In this document: positions 12,315-23,467 of the stretch, one piece after another
How the letters are laid out: every line of letters starts with the position of its first letter
Position numbering within the stretch: the first letter of the stretch is position 1
Assembly: GCF_932526225.1 (NCBI RefSeq)
Contig: NC_064044.1
Location: 4,811,747 to 4,875,746, forward strand
DNA from: Nematostella vectensis
Taxonomy: Eukaryota > Cnidaria > Anthozoa > Actiniaria > Edwardsiidae
Direction of reading: 5' to 3'
Length of the DNA stretch: 64,000 nt
Translations under genes and position numbers: made by a program
The notes under the pieces: model-generated
What the model was told of the DNA's origin: nothing
Seen by the model: only the letters and a program-made list of their open reading frames with translations
Database searches by the model: none

Positions 12315-15300
12315 ATGGAAGCCAAATCCAAGATGGACGAAGAAGCAGTCGGAGCCACCGACAATATTGTCACAGAATTCGCGACTTACGAGGACTTTCT
12401 CGACAGTCAAATCACCCCTTTGGATCTCTACTATCTCGAGGTATAATGTACTTTTTTATGGAGGCGGAATTTCTGCTGAGTTAAACTGAAATCTCAGTTA
12501 TAAAAGCAAAATGATTTCACGATAAAAAAGGTTTTTAATACAACTCTATGATTCTTTGATATCTTCTAAATCCTTCATCATGTTTTTCCTTGCTTATAGC
12601 TAGAATTTCCAATCCAATATTTAGGCATTACACTATTGTCGTTGTGAACGAAGGGCCTATCTCTGTGGTTGTTGTTTGATCGGGATTTCTTCGCATCTTT
12701 CACCAGGATGAGGAACTTGCACGACAGCTTGTAGAACTGGGATACAGAGGAAGCGGAGAGGTAGGCATTGAAACAAATTTTATTTATGTTATTGAAATGA
12801 GCTTTCTTTATTGAATGCTTCTTGCGGTAAATACATATTTTATTCTGTTGTCATGACCAAAGGTTCTAAAAAGAGAAGAGTTTGAAGCCAGAAAGCAAGC
12901 TGCTGAAGCCAGTAGATTGTCAAAACGCAGTCAACAAAAGTAAGTAATTCCTTTCCTGTGTTGTCTGGTGTTATATATGTAGATGTCCTCTGCTTCTCAT
13001 TGTCCTCTCCTAGCCCCCCTCCCCTACCAGGGCTTTCCTCCCCTCCCCCCACCCAACACACACAAGCATTGTTTCTACACTTCAAACATAAGGGTAAGTC
13101 CATCTATATCACTAAAGACTGGGTCTGGACTGGTTGAAAGGTGTGGGATGTACCGTCATAGATAATATCATATGGTAAAAGTATGCTATAGAATCAAGCC
13201 AAATCACAGAAGATCAAGGACGCTGCCATTTTTATACTCACATACACTAGGGAGTACTGAGTGACTCATAAAATCCATTTCCATGGGCTTATTCGATCAA
13301 GTAACTAAGAAACTTTCTATCAAATATCATTAATGAAGTATCGGACTTCAATCATGCATGGTTATTTTAAAGTTTCCTTGCAAATGAACTGCTGTATTTT
13401 CAATTGTAAACATTAACAAAGTATGTAGTGTTAAGCAAAGCAGGTTGACAGTATATGACTAACTACTTACTTACTCTGTTGCAGGACCTTGGCAAGTTCT
13501 GGCAAAGAACTGAAAGACCCTTTTCTCAAAGCACTGGCCCAAAGGGAAGAGGCAAATCGCAGTGGTAAAATGACAGTAAGTGTATTTACAATGTTTATTT
13601 TGCTTTTACAGCTGATATTAATTTGTTGTTCTTATGATTTACCACCACAGTCTATAATTTTCATCAGAGATAAAAATCCAAAAGGACAGGAGATATCAGG
13701 CTACATAGATTATGCCCATCGATTAAAGGTCAGTAAAAAAGGCTATCATCATCCTTTCTTGTTATTCTACAGAACACATTCTTTAAAACTTTGAGTCATG
13801 CCTACATTTTTGGTGGAGCTGTACTGAAGGGAGCTCTTATTTTGAGTTTTTTCTACTTTAAAAAGTAGGCGTGTAAAGAGAAGGGTGTGCGGGGTGCATG
13901 CGCACCCCCTTAGCAGCCAAAAAATGGGTCATTTCTTATAAAGGAATCTTCAATTACTATGATTTTTTCCTTAAGATACCTGTGAGTGTGCACCAATCCT
14001 GGGAACGCAGGCTTGAATCGCCTCAGATTCAAGAGAAGGGGTGCTCCTTTGAAAGCTTTTTATCAGGAAGCATTCGATACCTTGACCCTGATAAGCTCAG
14101 TGTTTTAACCACTTTAATTGTTGTTGTCTAAGCTTTTTATTAGGAAGCATTTGATACCTTGACCCTGAAAAGCTCAGTGTTTTAACCACTTTAATTGTTG
14201 TTGTCTAAACTTTTTATTAGGAAGCATTTGATACCTTGACCCTGAAAAGCTCAGTGTTTTAACCACTTTAATTGTTGTTGTCTAAACTTTTTATTAGGAA
14301 GCATTTGATACCTTGACCCTGAAAAGCTCAGTGTTTTAACCACTTTAATTGTTGTTGTCTAAACTTTTTATTAGGAAGCATTTGATACCTTGACCCTGAA
14401 AAGCTCAGTGTTTTAACCACTTTAATTGTTGTTGTCTAAACTTTTTTGTAGACTGAAGATTTTGAACCATATTTCAATGGCAGAAGAAGACTTCTTCCTA
14501 GACCATCTGATTTAAGGTGAGTTATAAGTGATGATTATCCCTCCCAATTCAAAGTGACAGTATACTAAAAGTGACAAATTAATTGTACAATTTTGTATAA
14601 AAATGAAATGAGGAATTTTTATTTGAATTTGGCAATGGACCTTCAGATTTTGAATTCCCCTTAAAAAGCTTGTTGTTATCATCTTCGTTTGTGATTACAG
14701 TGACATCAATGTGAAAGGAAAACTAATAACACTATACAGAAAAGTTCATCAAAGAGAACAAGATCAACACAACATTCAAATTTTTATTTCCTTTTTTACA
14801 GTTTTTACAACTGGGAAACCCAAACAGCAACTTCAAACCCAACACCAAACTATCAGGTACTCAATTTGGTTTTTAGGTACATACGTACCTAGGAGGGTTC
14901 TTGGATACTGCCATCAAAAATTGTGTCATTTAATCTTTCTCCATATGACACCTATGACTGCGCAACACCCTGGATACCAGCTTTGTTTTAAGTCGTCTGT
15001 ACTTAAAGCCGCATTGTCACCAGTTTACTTCCGGTCGATCTCCGCGATGATTTTTAACAGGAAACTCGAAAAATATCTCAAAATATTGAAAGCAGTGTGT
15101 CTACTGGAAGTTTATTCGAGGATGTGATCGATAATTTAGGGCGGATGGCCTGTTAAATATCTCGGATTCTAATAGATTATTTCGTCTTTTTACGGTTGAG
15201 GTTTCAGTCGGACATCCGGAAGTAAACTGGTGACAATGCGGCTTTAATACCTCAGGCATGAGAAGTTGTTCCCCATCCTCACTCCTTCCCCTCAAGAACA

Positions 15301-15910
15301 CCTTTCATCCTAACACTTAACGTAGACATTTGAAAAAAATGTTTGCAATGCAAAGGGGGGGGGCCCTTTGGGAATTAAATTGTGTGCACTTGGTGATGGC
15401 TGACAAATAGCTAGTGATTGGCACAGCTAGCACATGGACCGTCTCGTGGCTGCTAAAGACGGTTTAACTGTGTCTACACCCTTCGCTAAAAGATGGTGGT
15501 GGTCATGTTAGTTTTAACGAATGTTGAGGTAGTGATAGCATTTGTCAATATTCCGGCTCATAGCTAGCGGAGTCTGAAGCGGAATTTTACGCTCACAACC
15601 CTCGACATTTCTTATTTAAGGATTGTCAGATGTTCTACTTTTTCATATGAGATCTTTGCCCCCCCCCCTCCCCTCAGCAAACTCAGCAAACCTCTGGTAC
15701 ACACCTCTTGATATTGATTGTAGTTATCCATTCCAGGTAATAGCAGAGAATTCGATCGGTCTCTTATTCAAGAACAAGAGAGATCGCAAAATCCTCAACG
15801 TTGATCCAAAAGCCCCGACACCTGGAGACAACTCAGCTCGGATCACCATAGAAAGCAAGAAATACATCCAAGTCGTCATATACGATCACATTACCAGGCG
15901 AAAGACCTAG
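12315..15910 (+). CDS. CFAP299: Cilia- and flagella-associated protein 299
   Basis: Orthologue of vertebrate CFAP299 (C4orf22), a conserved protein of ciliated eukaryotes with no known enzymatic activity. Eight exons: 12315-12440, 12707-12760, 12863-12939, 13485-13575, 13651-13728, 14452-14516, 14802-14856, 15737-15910. All are GT-AG with consistent phases, giving 239 aa (human is about 233). Family blocks in order: [20 protein letters not shown] (exons 1-2), [103 protein letters not shown] and [15 protein letters not shown] at the end. The start is the upstream of two close in-frame ATGs; the second (12333) is also possible. A second AG at 14700 is not used, because only 14801 keeps the conserved SFYNW block. 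Confidence 0.95.
13868..14030 (+). repeat. Dispersed repeat R1, copy b, in CFAP299 intron 5
   Basis: Has GCATGCGCACCCCCTTAGCA then GCCAAAAAATGGGTCATTTC and TTATAAAGGAATC, ending near GTGCACCAATCCTGGGA. Same order of blocks as the copies at 1-100 and 53369-53530. Confidence 0.6.
14057..14447 (+). repeat. 77-bp tandem repeat abutting the CFAP299 exon 6 acceptor
   Basis: Five head-to-tail copies of a 77-bp unit (CTTTTTATTAGGAAGCATTT, GATACCTTGACCCTGAAAAG, CTCAGTGTTTTAACCACTTT, AATTGTTGTTGTCTAAA). The first copy is slightly divergent; the others are nearly identical, so the expansion is recent. The last unit runs directly into CTTTTTTGTAG, so repeat DNA supplies the polypyrimidine tract of the exon 6 splice acceptor at 14451. 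Each unit carries an acceptor-like CTAAACTTTTTATTAG. Confidence 0.92.
15003..15247. mobile_element. MITE with TTAA target duplication, copy 2, in CFAP299 intron 7
   Basis: 245 bp bounded by TTAA on both sides. TIRs are AGCCGCATTGTCACCAGTTT then ACTTCCGG, and its inverse CCGGAAGTAAACTGGTGACA then ATGCGGCT. The body shares GATAATTTAG, GGATGGCCTGTT and CTAATAGATT blocks with copy 1 at 8796-9004. Non-coding. Confidence 0.88.
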
Positions 15911-17878
15911 CCACACCTAGTAACAGTTGCTAGGTCATCAAGCAGCGCTTGGATGCGGAATAAATTGTAAATAGTAGCAAACTGTATAAAATGTTATTTT
16001 AGTTGCATTTTCCTCTGTTCGTTTTATGTAAAGTCGAACAAGCACGGTAACATTAAACTGATAAGAAGATGTGGATGTGGGTGTATTTTTACTCTGATTA
16101 AGATCAGACTTGTCCATTTAACGAAAGAGTTCCAACGTACCAGAAAGTTTTTGGAAACGGAGTTTTTTTCTTCTTAAATGCATCTTCTATTACCCGAAAA
16201 TGCCGGATATGTGTTCACGGGAGGCGTAAAGGAAGGAAAAAAACCCGCTTTTTAAAACCGATTTCTTCGCCTTAATTGCTTATCGAATCTATTGCCTCCG
16301 CGCAAAAACGGTCCCCACACGCGCGTCCCGACGGCCCTTTTATTCTGGAATATTTTTACCTGAGGGCCATATAAAGCCGGTGGTTATTATTGATCCACGA
16401 ATGATTATAGAAGAGTATGGTCACATACAACGTCAGTTGGGGGTACAGCATTGGTAAATCGTCATGTCCATGGTAATTAACTCATTGACCCATTTACCGG
16501 CCTGAACCGACCGAGGAGTAGTGACTTAAAATATGGACGCCATTAACGTTTAGCCCGTTTAGCTTAATAGTAAGCAAAAAGTTGGCGGGGAATTTAAGTT
16601 ATCCGGGAAGAAATGAGTGAAAAGTCTCCTCTAGAAAATTTGAAGTCTATATTCGAGTTAGCGGGACCTCGAATCCGAGTTCGATACATCGGGGTTCCAC
16701 AAATGTTTAATTTTCATATCAAAATAGTTTATTCATTAGAGCGTGATACTGTGTCAAGCTCAGTGTTCATTTGCCTTCTCATTGCAAACTAGCAGGTTGT
16801 TGGGCCACTCCGATAAGCTAAAGGCCGATATCAACTTCGCGCCATTCGCTTGACTAGCCGCGCAAGGCAAACAAACAAGGCGAGTAATGGCTTAGGCACG
16901 CTCATGGAATACGAAACAACATCAAAGAGGAAGAAAGAGGCTTCAAAAGGTACGAGAAACGCACTCGCGATATTCCTGACTTGTACTTGATATTCTATGT
17001 ATTTTTGAATAGTGAAAGGCTGGTGGGGATAAAGTAAAATGTGTAACGTGTTTTTGTGCAGGTTTTCCTTTGCGAAATTAAAAGCGCATTAGAGTTTCGC
17101 TGCAGTTTTGCCTCATTAAACGCAAAACTTGAAGTATCAAAGTATTAACCGTCATCTCAACTATTTCGGGAAATAACAAATATTTATCATTTCCAATATT
17201 TTTATTTGCTAGATACCAAACCACGCCATACAGCTGAACTTAAAAAATATATAAGTGCCGAAATAGCCTAAAAGAAACGTTTGGAGTAGATCTGAAATCC
17301 CAAACCCCATTAATTCCCTTTCGGGTCGATGCGTATACATGTTTTACAAATTGCTTCGAAATGTTGAACATTCCCCAAGATTATGGGGGAACTACAATCG
17401 CTCAATATTGCCCCAAATGGATTGAAACTTCACAGGGATGTAAATAACAACTCCACAAGCAGGTAATAAAAGTTTGAAGGTATTTTATTATATTTTTCGT
17501 CTCATTTTTTTATTGTAACGCACCATATATTTACAGTATTATAAGTAACTATGAATGAAATACGTAAAATACAACATTTAGCTTGGGGAACCTGTGGTAT
17601 CCGCGGCTACCTTTCGAGACCATGTAGTTTCGTCAGTATGAAGTAAGAAAATAGAACTAAAATGAATTCCCAGGACGACATAATGCATATTTTTGTTTAT
17701 CTATTTTTATTATGACTATAGAAGTAAACTGAAATTTTTAGCCAGGTTTTCATATACATGAAAACACTAAAATTTTGATTAGATTTTAGGGCTTTTTTCC
17801 GAATGCAAGCTTCCCCGCACCAACTGCTCAACGTTATGGAGTTATAACTAATTGTGTGTTTTTACGTACAGATCGGCT
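15911..17878 (+). other. Intergenic region between CFAP299 and the Hint gene
   Basis: The CFAP299 3' end (AATAAATTG at 15959) and the upstream region of the Hint gene. At 16903 an ATG opens MEYETTSKRKKEASK and ends at an AAAG/GTACGAG donor-like site (about 16949). It could be a 5' exon of something, but it has no partner exon that I can prove. Otherwise nothing recognised. Confidence 0.4.
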
Positions 17879-20800
17879 ATGATGGGGAGTTGGCTTTTGT
17901 TGGCGGTTTTCGTCGCGGCTGTCTTCATTGACAAAGGTATGGCTCGTTATGTTTATTTTTTTACCAGAACTTTACACAGGCAACCCAACAGTGGGTCGCG
18001 CTTGATGGTTTCTATGTTTATTGCACTATTTTCGCGTAACTTTGATTTCGCACAAATTCGCGAAAAGAAAATTTTCGCGGATTCGCGAAAATTGAGTGGT
18101 ACAGACAAAGCCTTTGGTAAAATATTAACCGTTTCTAACATATTGTTTTTCAGGGTCTTGTCGGGCTAAACCCGAGGTCACGTGGTACGACCAGCCTAAA
18201 GTCTCAAACATCAAGTTACCCTACCTCCAAGGTAAAGCTATGAGCTCGAGGTCGATGGATGGAATTTACTAAAATGCCCCAAACCAATCAGATTCTCAGC
18301 ATTGAAGTGCTTGTGGTCGCAATAAGGGATGTTAGAAGCCTAACCAGAAGTTTCTATCGGGCGGTTTCCTGTTTTTGAAGATGAACCGTGATGCAACTTG
18401 GGGTCTGGGACGAGCTGGTTTCCTGTGACGTCACAACTGTTCTGAACCACAGGGAGCCCAACCCAAAAAATATTTGTAGTGAAATTCCACAAAGATGCAC
18501 CGCGTAAAACAAAAAATATCTACTATTATATGCCAGGCATCTTTTAGAAACTACTGTAGATTCTGTTGCAATTTCTAGTCACGCCAGTCGTGTGCAAACT
18601 AATGCCGTTCATACTTTAATCTCAGGCATGTCAATTAACGCAACCGCTGACAAGCAAGTACCGCAGTACGACACCACTACTAGTATGCCTCCGACACCAC
18701 TCAAAACAATCACAGGTGTGTATCCATGGTAACACTTCCTTGAAAAAACAATCACAGGTGTGTATCCATGGTAACACTTCCTTGAAAAAACAATCACAGG
18801 TGTGTATCCATGGTAACACTTCCTTGAAAAAACAATCACAGGTGTGTATCCATGGTAACACTTCCTTGAAAAAACAATCACAGGTGTGTATCCATGGTAA
18901 CACTTCCTTGAATACTCCCGTGAACTAATGTCTGTCGCCATGGGTACTAGCGTGTATTACATATCATGTGTACGTTACGATGTGGTGTGTTTCCTATGAT
19001 TACATATCATGTGTGCGTTACGATGTGGTGTGTTTCCTATGATTACATATTATGTGTATGTTGTGGTTTGAAATGCTTCTTGGTTTGAAATTGTTAAAAC
19101 CAGTTTGAAAAAAATTCAAACCATGCCACATTTGTTGTGGTTTGGAATGCTTCTTGGTTTGAATTTTTTTCAAACTGGTTTTAACAATTTCAAACCAAGA
19201 AGCATTTCAAACCACAACATGTACGTTACGATGTGGTGTGTTTGCTATGATTACATATTATGTGTGCGTTACTGTGATGTGTTTCCAATGATTACATATC
19301 ATGTGTACGTTACGATGTGGTGTGTTTTCTATGATTACATATCATGTGTGCGTTACGATGTGGTGTGTTTCCTATGATTACATATTATGTGTACGTTACG
19401 ATGTGGTGTGTTTCCTATGATTACATATCATGTGTGCGTTACGATGTGATGTGTTTCCAATGATTACATATCGTGTGCGTTACGATGTGATGTGTTTCCT
19501 ATGATTATATATCATGTGTGTGTTATGATGTGATGTGTTTTTGATATGATTACATATCATGTGTGCGTTACTGTGATGAGTTTCCTATGATAACATATCA
19601 TGTGTGCGTTACGATGTGATGTGTTTGCTATGATTTCATATCATGTGTGCGTTACGATGTGATGTGTTCGCTATCTTTACATATAATTTGTGTCACGATG
19701 TGATACGAAGTGATAATATTTCTTTCATATTATCGTCCAATGAACGTCTCTTGTTGCTCTGTAGACGTTATCAATGAGAGGAAACTACTGAAGAGTGAAG
19801 ATAGCAGCGCAGTAGCAAATAAATCCCACGAAGGTGAGCTCAATTTTGTCTCGTACAAATACGCTCACCACACAAAATTAGCTCAGAAGGGAATTACAGA
19901 GTCGAATTCCTAGAAGGCAGCACTGTCTATTGTTAGATCATAATTCTGATTGATCACGAGCGTCAGCAAATACCTACGCGCACTGTCTATTGTTAGATCA
20001 AAATTGTGAATGATTGATCACGCGCGTCTGATCATTTACAACACAATTCTGATTGATCATGCGCGTCATCAAATTACCTACGCGTACTGTCTATTGTTTT
20101 ATTATAATTCTAATTGATCACGCGCGTCTGCCATTTGTGTACGTGCACTTTCTATTGTTAAATCACAATTCTCATTGGTTACACGCGTCTGCTCATTACC
20201 TACCCGCCCTGTCTATTGTTAGACCACAATTCTGATTGATCAGGCGCGTCTGTTGATTTCCTTCACGTACTATCTATTGTTAAATCACAATTCTGATTGA
20301 TCACGCGCGTCTGATCACTAACAACGCGCAGAGTCTATTGTTAGATCACAATTCTTATTGATCAAGCGCGTCTGCTCATCACCTACGCGCACTGTCTATT
20401 GTTAGATCACAATTCTGATTAATCACGCGCGTCTGATCATTCGCTACTCGCACTGTCTTTTGCTTGAGCATAACTCTTATTGATCACGTGCGTCAAATTG
20501 ATCGGCTATCGATTGGAACGACCTGAGAAAGACAATCCAAGCATGAGCACGAATCGCCCACGAGAAGAAAAACATGGTGTTCGCATTGCATTACTATGGC
20601 GAGTGTAAATACCCTTCTGTAATGTTCATATATTTTATGTATGCCACTTTATAAAAGAAAACTGTCCTTTTCCATATTGGGATCCCTGTGTTCGGAGTCA
20701 TTTGGCGGGAAATCCATGCCAGCACACACTCCTGCATTAAAATAAAATCAATGTTTTAAAATCCTGTGAAAAAAAGTGAAGATTATTTCTCTACAGTTCC

Positions 20801-21452
20801 TGTTATTCCTATGAAGAGACCAAGCGTCTACTGCTTCCCAGAATCCTCCACGGTCCAGCTTTCCGACAACCACAGGGTACCCATGAAAGAACTCAAAATT
20901 GGAGACCGTGTAAGAACACTTGACGCAAGAGGTTACCATGGTTATAGCGACGTCATAGGGTTTTTGCATCGGGTAGATGGACATGTTATCGATTATCTGT
21001 CAATCAAACTCGCAAATGGCAAGCATCTACGCGTGTCCGATAAGCATTTGGTTTTTAAAGGAAAAATGGACTCTAGAAGATTCGAAGAAATTTTTGCTTC
21101 GCAAGTGAAAGAGGGAGACTATCTGGTAACCGAAGAAGGTTCCGAAAACTCAAAAGGGGTAAGGTTAAGTCGAGTGTTACAAGTTACCATGACAACTGGA
21201 AAAGGTGTGTACGCACCGCTGACCAGGGATGGTACTATGCTCGTGGACGGCATACTCGTCTCGTGTTACGCTCATTGGGACTCGCACCAGGTCGCTCACG
21301 CGGCTGTTTGGCCGCTGAGAGCCTGGGCTAATGTCAAGGCGGCGTTCGGCTCATTCATTGGTTGGTTTCCGGTCAGTCAGCCAGTTTCTGGTATTCATTG
21401 GTATGCAGAAAGCTTAATAAGCATGGTGCAGATGTTTAGCCAGCTAAAATGA
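17879..21452 (+). CDS. Secreted Hint (Hog-type) domain protein lacking a Hedgehog signalling domain
   Basis: Hint domains are self-cleaving modules shared by Hedgehog and inteins; cnidarians are known to carry Hint genes without Hedge domains. Five exons: 17879-17936, 18154-18231, 18626-18715, 19765-19833, 20797-21452. Every intron is phase 1, giving 316 aa. Residues 1-20 are a signal peptide (MMGSWLLLAVFVAAVFIDKG). Residues 21-110 are a short, unknown, Thr/Ser/Lys-rich region. The Hint domain starts at Cys111 (YCFPESSTV), the expected N-S acyl-shift nucleophile. IGDRV at 133-137, S179-D-K-H182-L match the T-x-x-H block with Ser for Thr, and GILVSCYA has Cys255, matching the second Hog cysteine. 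The position equivalent to Drosophila Hh Asp303, needed for cholesterol transfer, reads His156 (FLHR). Cleavage is plausible; cholesterol attachment is doubtful. Introns 3 and 4 are largely tandem repeats. Confidence 0.9.
18706..18912 (+). repeat. 42-bp tandem repeat copying the Hint-gene exon 3 splice donor
   Basis: Five near-identical 42-bp units (CAATCACAGGTGTGTATCCA, TGGTAACACTTCCTTGAAAA, AA). The first unit begins inside exon 3: CAATCACAG is the last coding sequence and GTGTGT the donor at 18716. So the array holds five copies of an exon end plus donor. Reading past the first donor hits TAA after GGT GTG TAT CCA TGG, so only the first donor keeps the frame. Confidence 0.93.
18940..19690 (+). 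repeat. ~43-bp tandem array in Hint-gene intron 3
   Basis: A dozen or more degenerate copies of GATTACATATCATGTGTGCG, TTACGATGTGGTGTGTTTCC, TAT. It is interrupted at 19061-19217 by a foldback element. The array fills most of intron 3 after the 42-bp array. No coding content. Confidence 0.88.
19061..19217. repeat. Foldback (inverted-repeat) element inserted inside the 43-bp array
   Basis: Left arm TTGTGGTTTGAAATGCTTCT then TGGTTTGAAATTGTTAAAAC; right arm GTTTTAACAATTTCAAACCA then AGAAGCATTTCAAACCACAA. Arms are about 60 bp with a short loop that holds a further direct copy of the arm start. The 43-bp repeats continue on both sides, so it is either an insertion or a replication template-switch product. 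Confidence 0.85.
19920..20495 (+). repeat. ~60-bp tandem array in Hint-gene intron 4
   Basis: About nine to ten diverged copies of CACTGTCTATTGTTAGATCA, CAATTCTGATTGATCACGCG, CGTCTGATCATTACCTACGC. Divergence between units is clearly higher than in the 42- and 77-bp arrays, which suggests an older expansion. Short open frames over it are artefacts. Confidence 0.88.
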
Positions 21453-22297
21453 TTGTGATATCAATGGTGAAATGAGTCGCAGGGGACTAAAAAGGCGAGG
21501 ACCTCGCATACTAAATACTCCATGGGTGACGCATTGAGCCTGCGCAGTTGACTGTCCCCTTACTTTAGGAGCGGAATGTAGGCTCAAGACGCAGATGATT
21601 TTAAAAGAACAAAATGCCAAATGAGATGCAGCCAGACATCTGTATCGGGAACAGTTGTATTCGTACAAATCAAATGTGTCTAGAGATCTCATTTTCAATG
21701 TTCAATTGCCCGTGTATTTGTCGCGCAATATTCACGCAGGCTCTGCGAGGTCGTTTTATAATTTATAATAAAGAATATAACGTACAGTATAACAATTTTC
21801 GAAAAGAAACAAGATATATCACTTATTTCAAATAAGGTATTTCAAATAATGGGTACCATATATAAATGGCTCGAATCCTTGTCTCTGAAATCAGCAAGAA
21901 TGCTACAACTTTACAAACCTGGATTTATTTTAACTTATACTTGAATTTGTTTGTTTGTTACCCATGTAGCAATGCGGGCTAAGACACATGGATTCTATGA
22001 GTGCAACATATTTGAAATAGGTGCATAACTGCACATACTATGGGAGAAACATCCTCAGAAAACCAGGGGCGAGTGAAACGTTAGAGCAAAATACCCCTGG
22101 GTTTCCTAGGATGTGGGAGAAATAAAATTATAACATAAAAAAATGTAAAAAGAGCCAGTCCTTAGCAACATAACAAATTAAATCGCATGGATTTACTTAA
22201 TTTAAATTTCTTTTTTTATGGAGAAATGGTGCATAATACCAGAATGCATAAAGGGGACGTTTATCTGTCCGCAATCACGATCGATTAACAGTGATGT
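21453..22297. other. Convergent spacer between Hint and glycosyltransferase-like genes
   Basis: Probable 3' UTRs of both genes. It contains a ~204-bp inverted-repeat element listed separately. No gene recognised. Confidence 0.45.
21820..22023. mobile_element. TIR element with CACCTATTTCAAATA ends, short copy
   Basis: Left end CACTTATTTCAAATAAGGTA, right end GAGTGCAACATATTTGAAAT then AGGTG, which are inverse copies of each other. The same ends bound the 28219-28837 segment. Non-coding, MITE-like. Confidence 0.55.
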
Positions 22298-23371
22298 TTA
22301 CGTTTCACTACAGTTCGTTAACGACTTCGTTTTCTCGATCAAAAAGTGTTTAAGCATCACGACATTAAAGTTCCTATCGATCTTCCCGTGATGCAACTTG
22401 AATGGATGAATGAACCATACATGCTTCTTATTAAAGTAGATAAACCAAAAAAACCGGCTGTCTGTTACTCGCACGTCCCCTTTGCGTACGTCCCCGGAGA
22501 TATAATAACCCGGTAGGTGGGATATTTGGTCCTCACGTTCTATGACCCGTAGTATCGTAGGAACGGCTATTTCCAGGAAGACTTTGTTGGTGTAAAAAAT
22601 AAAAGACAAAAGCGAGAATGCAGACGCGTGTCTCTTAGGGATATACAGCACATCAGAACGACCGCTGAAGCATCGCAAGCTGCCGTTGCTATTTTCCCGA
22701 AGATGACCCGTCGACAAGTCGTGGCCGAGGGTCAAATTCGATAATTGTTCGTAAGCGCGTCGGCAGTTCGGGAGCCCATAAGGAGATCGCCACCAGTACC
22801 AGGGCCCCTCAATTTCACCGTACATAGGGGTGGAACTAAACGAGTTCGGTGACTGCCATATTTGGCTCTTATTAAAGCCAACAAGATTCCAATAATTAAG
22901 TATGACGTCATCATTGATGTATAAATAGCCTGCATAGCCCGGATGTTCCCTAATGGCTCGACCCAAGCACTCGTACCCTAGCACCCCCCTGAATATCTCT
23001 ACGTTCATAACGTGTTTGTTGGACGAATCCGGGGGCCCACAGAATATAATGTGAGGAAACACAGGCTGGTAGAAAGACTTGAAAAGCTTGATGCTCTCGT
23101 AATAAGGATAGTTAAAGACAATCAACAAAAGCACGTCCGAGAATACGTCACGCAAGCATGGCGTGAAGGTTATTGCGTGACGCACTTGATGACCTGGAGC
23201 GCGGTAATTGGTCCCTGTTGGTATGACGTAGGGGTTAAAAGTTGTAGTTGCAACACGCGTTGCATTGTAGGTGACAAGAGTGGTTCTGTCACGTTGTGTG
23301 ACAGAAGGGGCTGCTTTGGTGAGGTAACGAGTCACGCTCTTGGAATGTGACGTAGCGTCACTGTGGTCCAT
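22298..23371 (-). CDS. Glycosyltransferase-like protein (GT-A type suspected), family not identified
   Basis: Single exon of 357 aa as read from the ATG at 23371. Residues 1-70 are Ser/Thr-rich (stalk-like). A hydrophobic strand LLLIVFNYPYYESIKLF begins about residue 81, followed by FPHIIFCGPP. GYLYINDDVIL near 148-158 has the hydrophobic-xDD arrangement of nucleotide-sugar-binding DxD motifs. IEGPWYWW, Cys/Gly-rich LRCFSGRSDVLYIPKRHA and an NCSET end follow. Overall this resembles animal GT-A enzymes, but I cannot name the family. No signal anchor is present; the frame stays open upstream to an AG at about 23433 (TTTCCAG), so a first exon encoding the anchor may lie beyond the Penelope fragment. 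Convergent with the Hint gene. Confidence 0.6.
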   Translation of the reverse strand: MDHSDATSHSKSVTRYLTKAAPSVTQRDRTTLVTYNATRVATTTFNPYVIPTGTNYRAPGHQVRHAITFTPCLRDVFSDVLLLIVFNYPYYESIKLFKSFYQPVFPHIIFCGPPDSSNKHVMNVEIFRGVLGYECLGRAIREHPGYAGYLYINDDVILNYWNLVGFNKSQIWQSPNSFSSTPMYGEIEGPWYWWRSPYGLPNCRRAYEQLSNLTLGHDLSTGHLRENSNGSLRCFSGRSDVLYIPKRHASAFSLLSFIFYTNKVFLEIAVPTILRVIEREDQISHLPGYYISGDVRKGDVRVTDSRFFWFIYFNKKHVWFIHPFKLHHGKIDRNFNVVMLKHFLIEKTKSLTNCSET

Positions 23372-23467
23372 ATTGCGTGACGATACTGGGACAATCTGGT
23401 CTCTTCTCCCCCATGATGCACATGTCAGATCTGGAAAGACAAAGGACGAGTCTTATCATACTGTATA

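Noticed and set aside
14701-14801. Exon starting at an earlier AG (14700) in CFAP299
   Set aside because: Would replace the conserved SFYNW start with unrelated sequence and lengthen the exon; the 14801 acceptor gives the family block.
16660-16695. tRNA-like GAGTTCGATAC string
   Set aside because: No matching acceptor stem or D/anticodon arms around it.
18609-18941. Overlapping ORFs with CYHGYTPVIVFSR and related repeats on both strands
   Set aside because: The 42-bp repeat is a multiple of three and stays open by chance in several frames.
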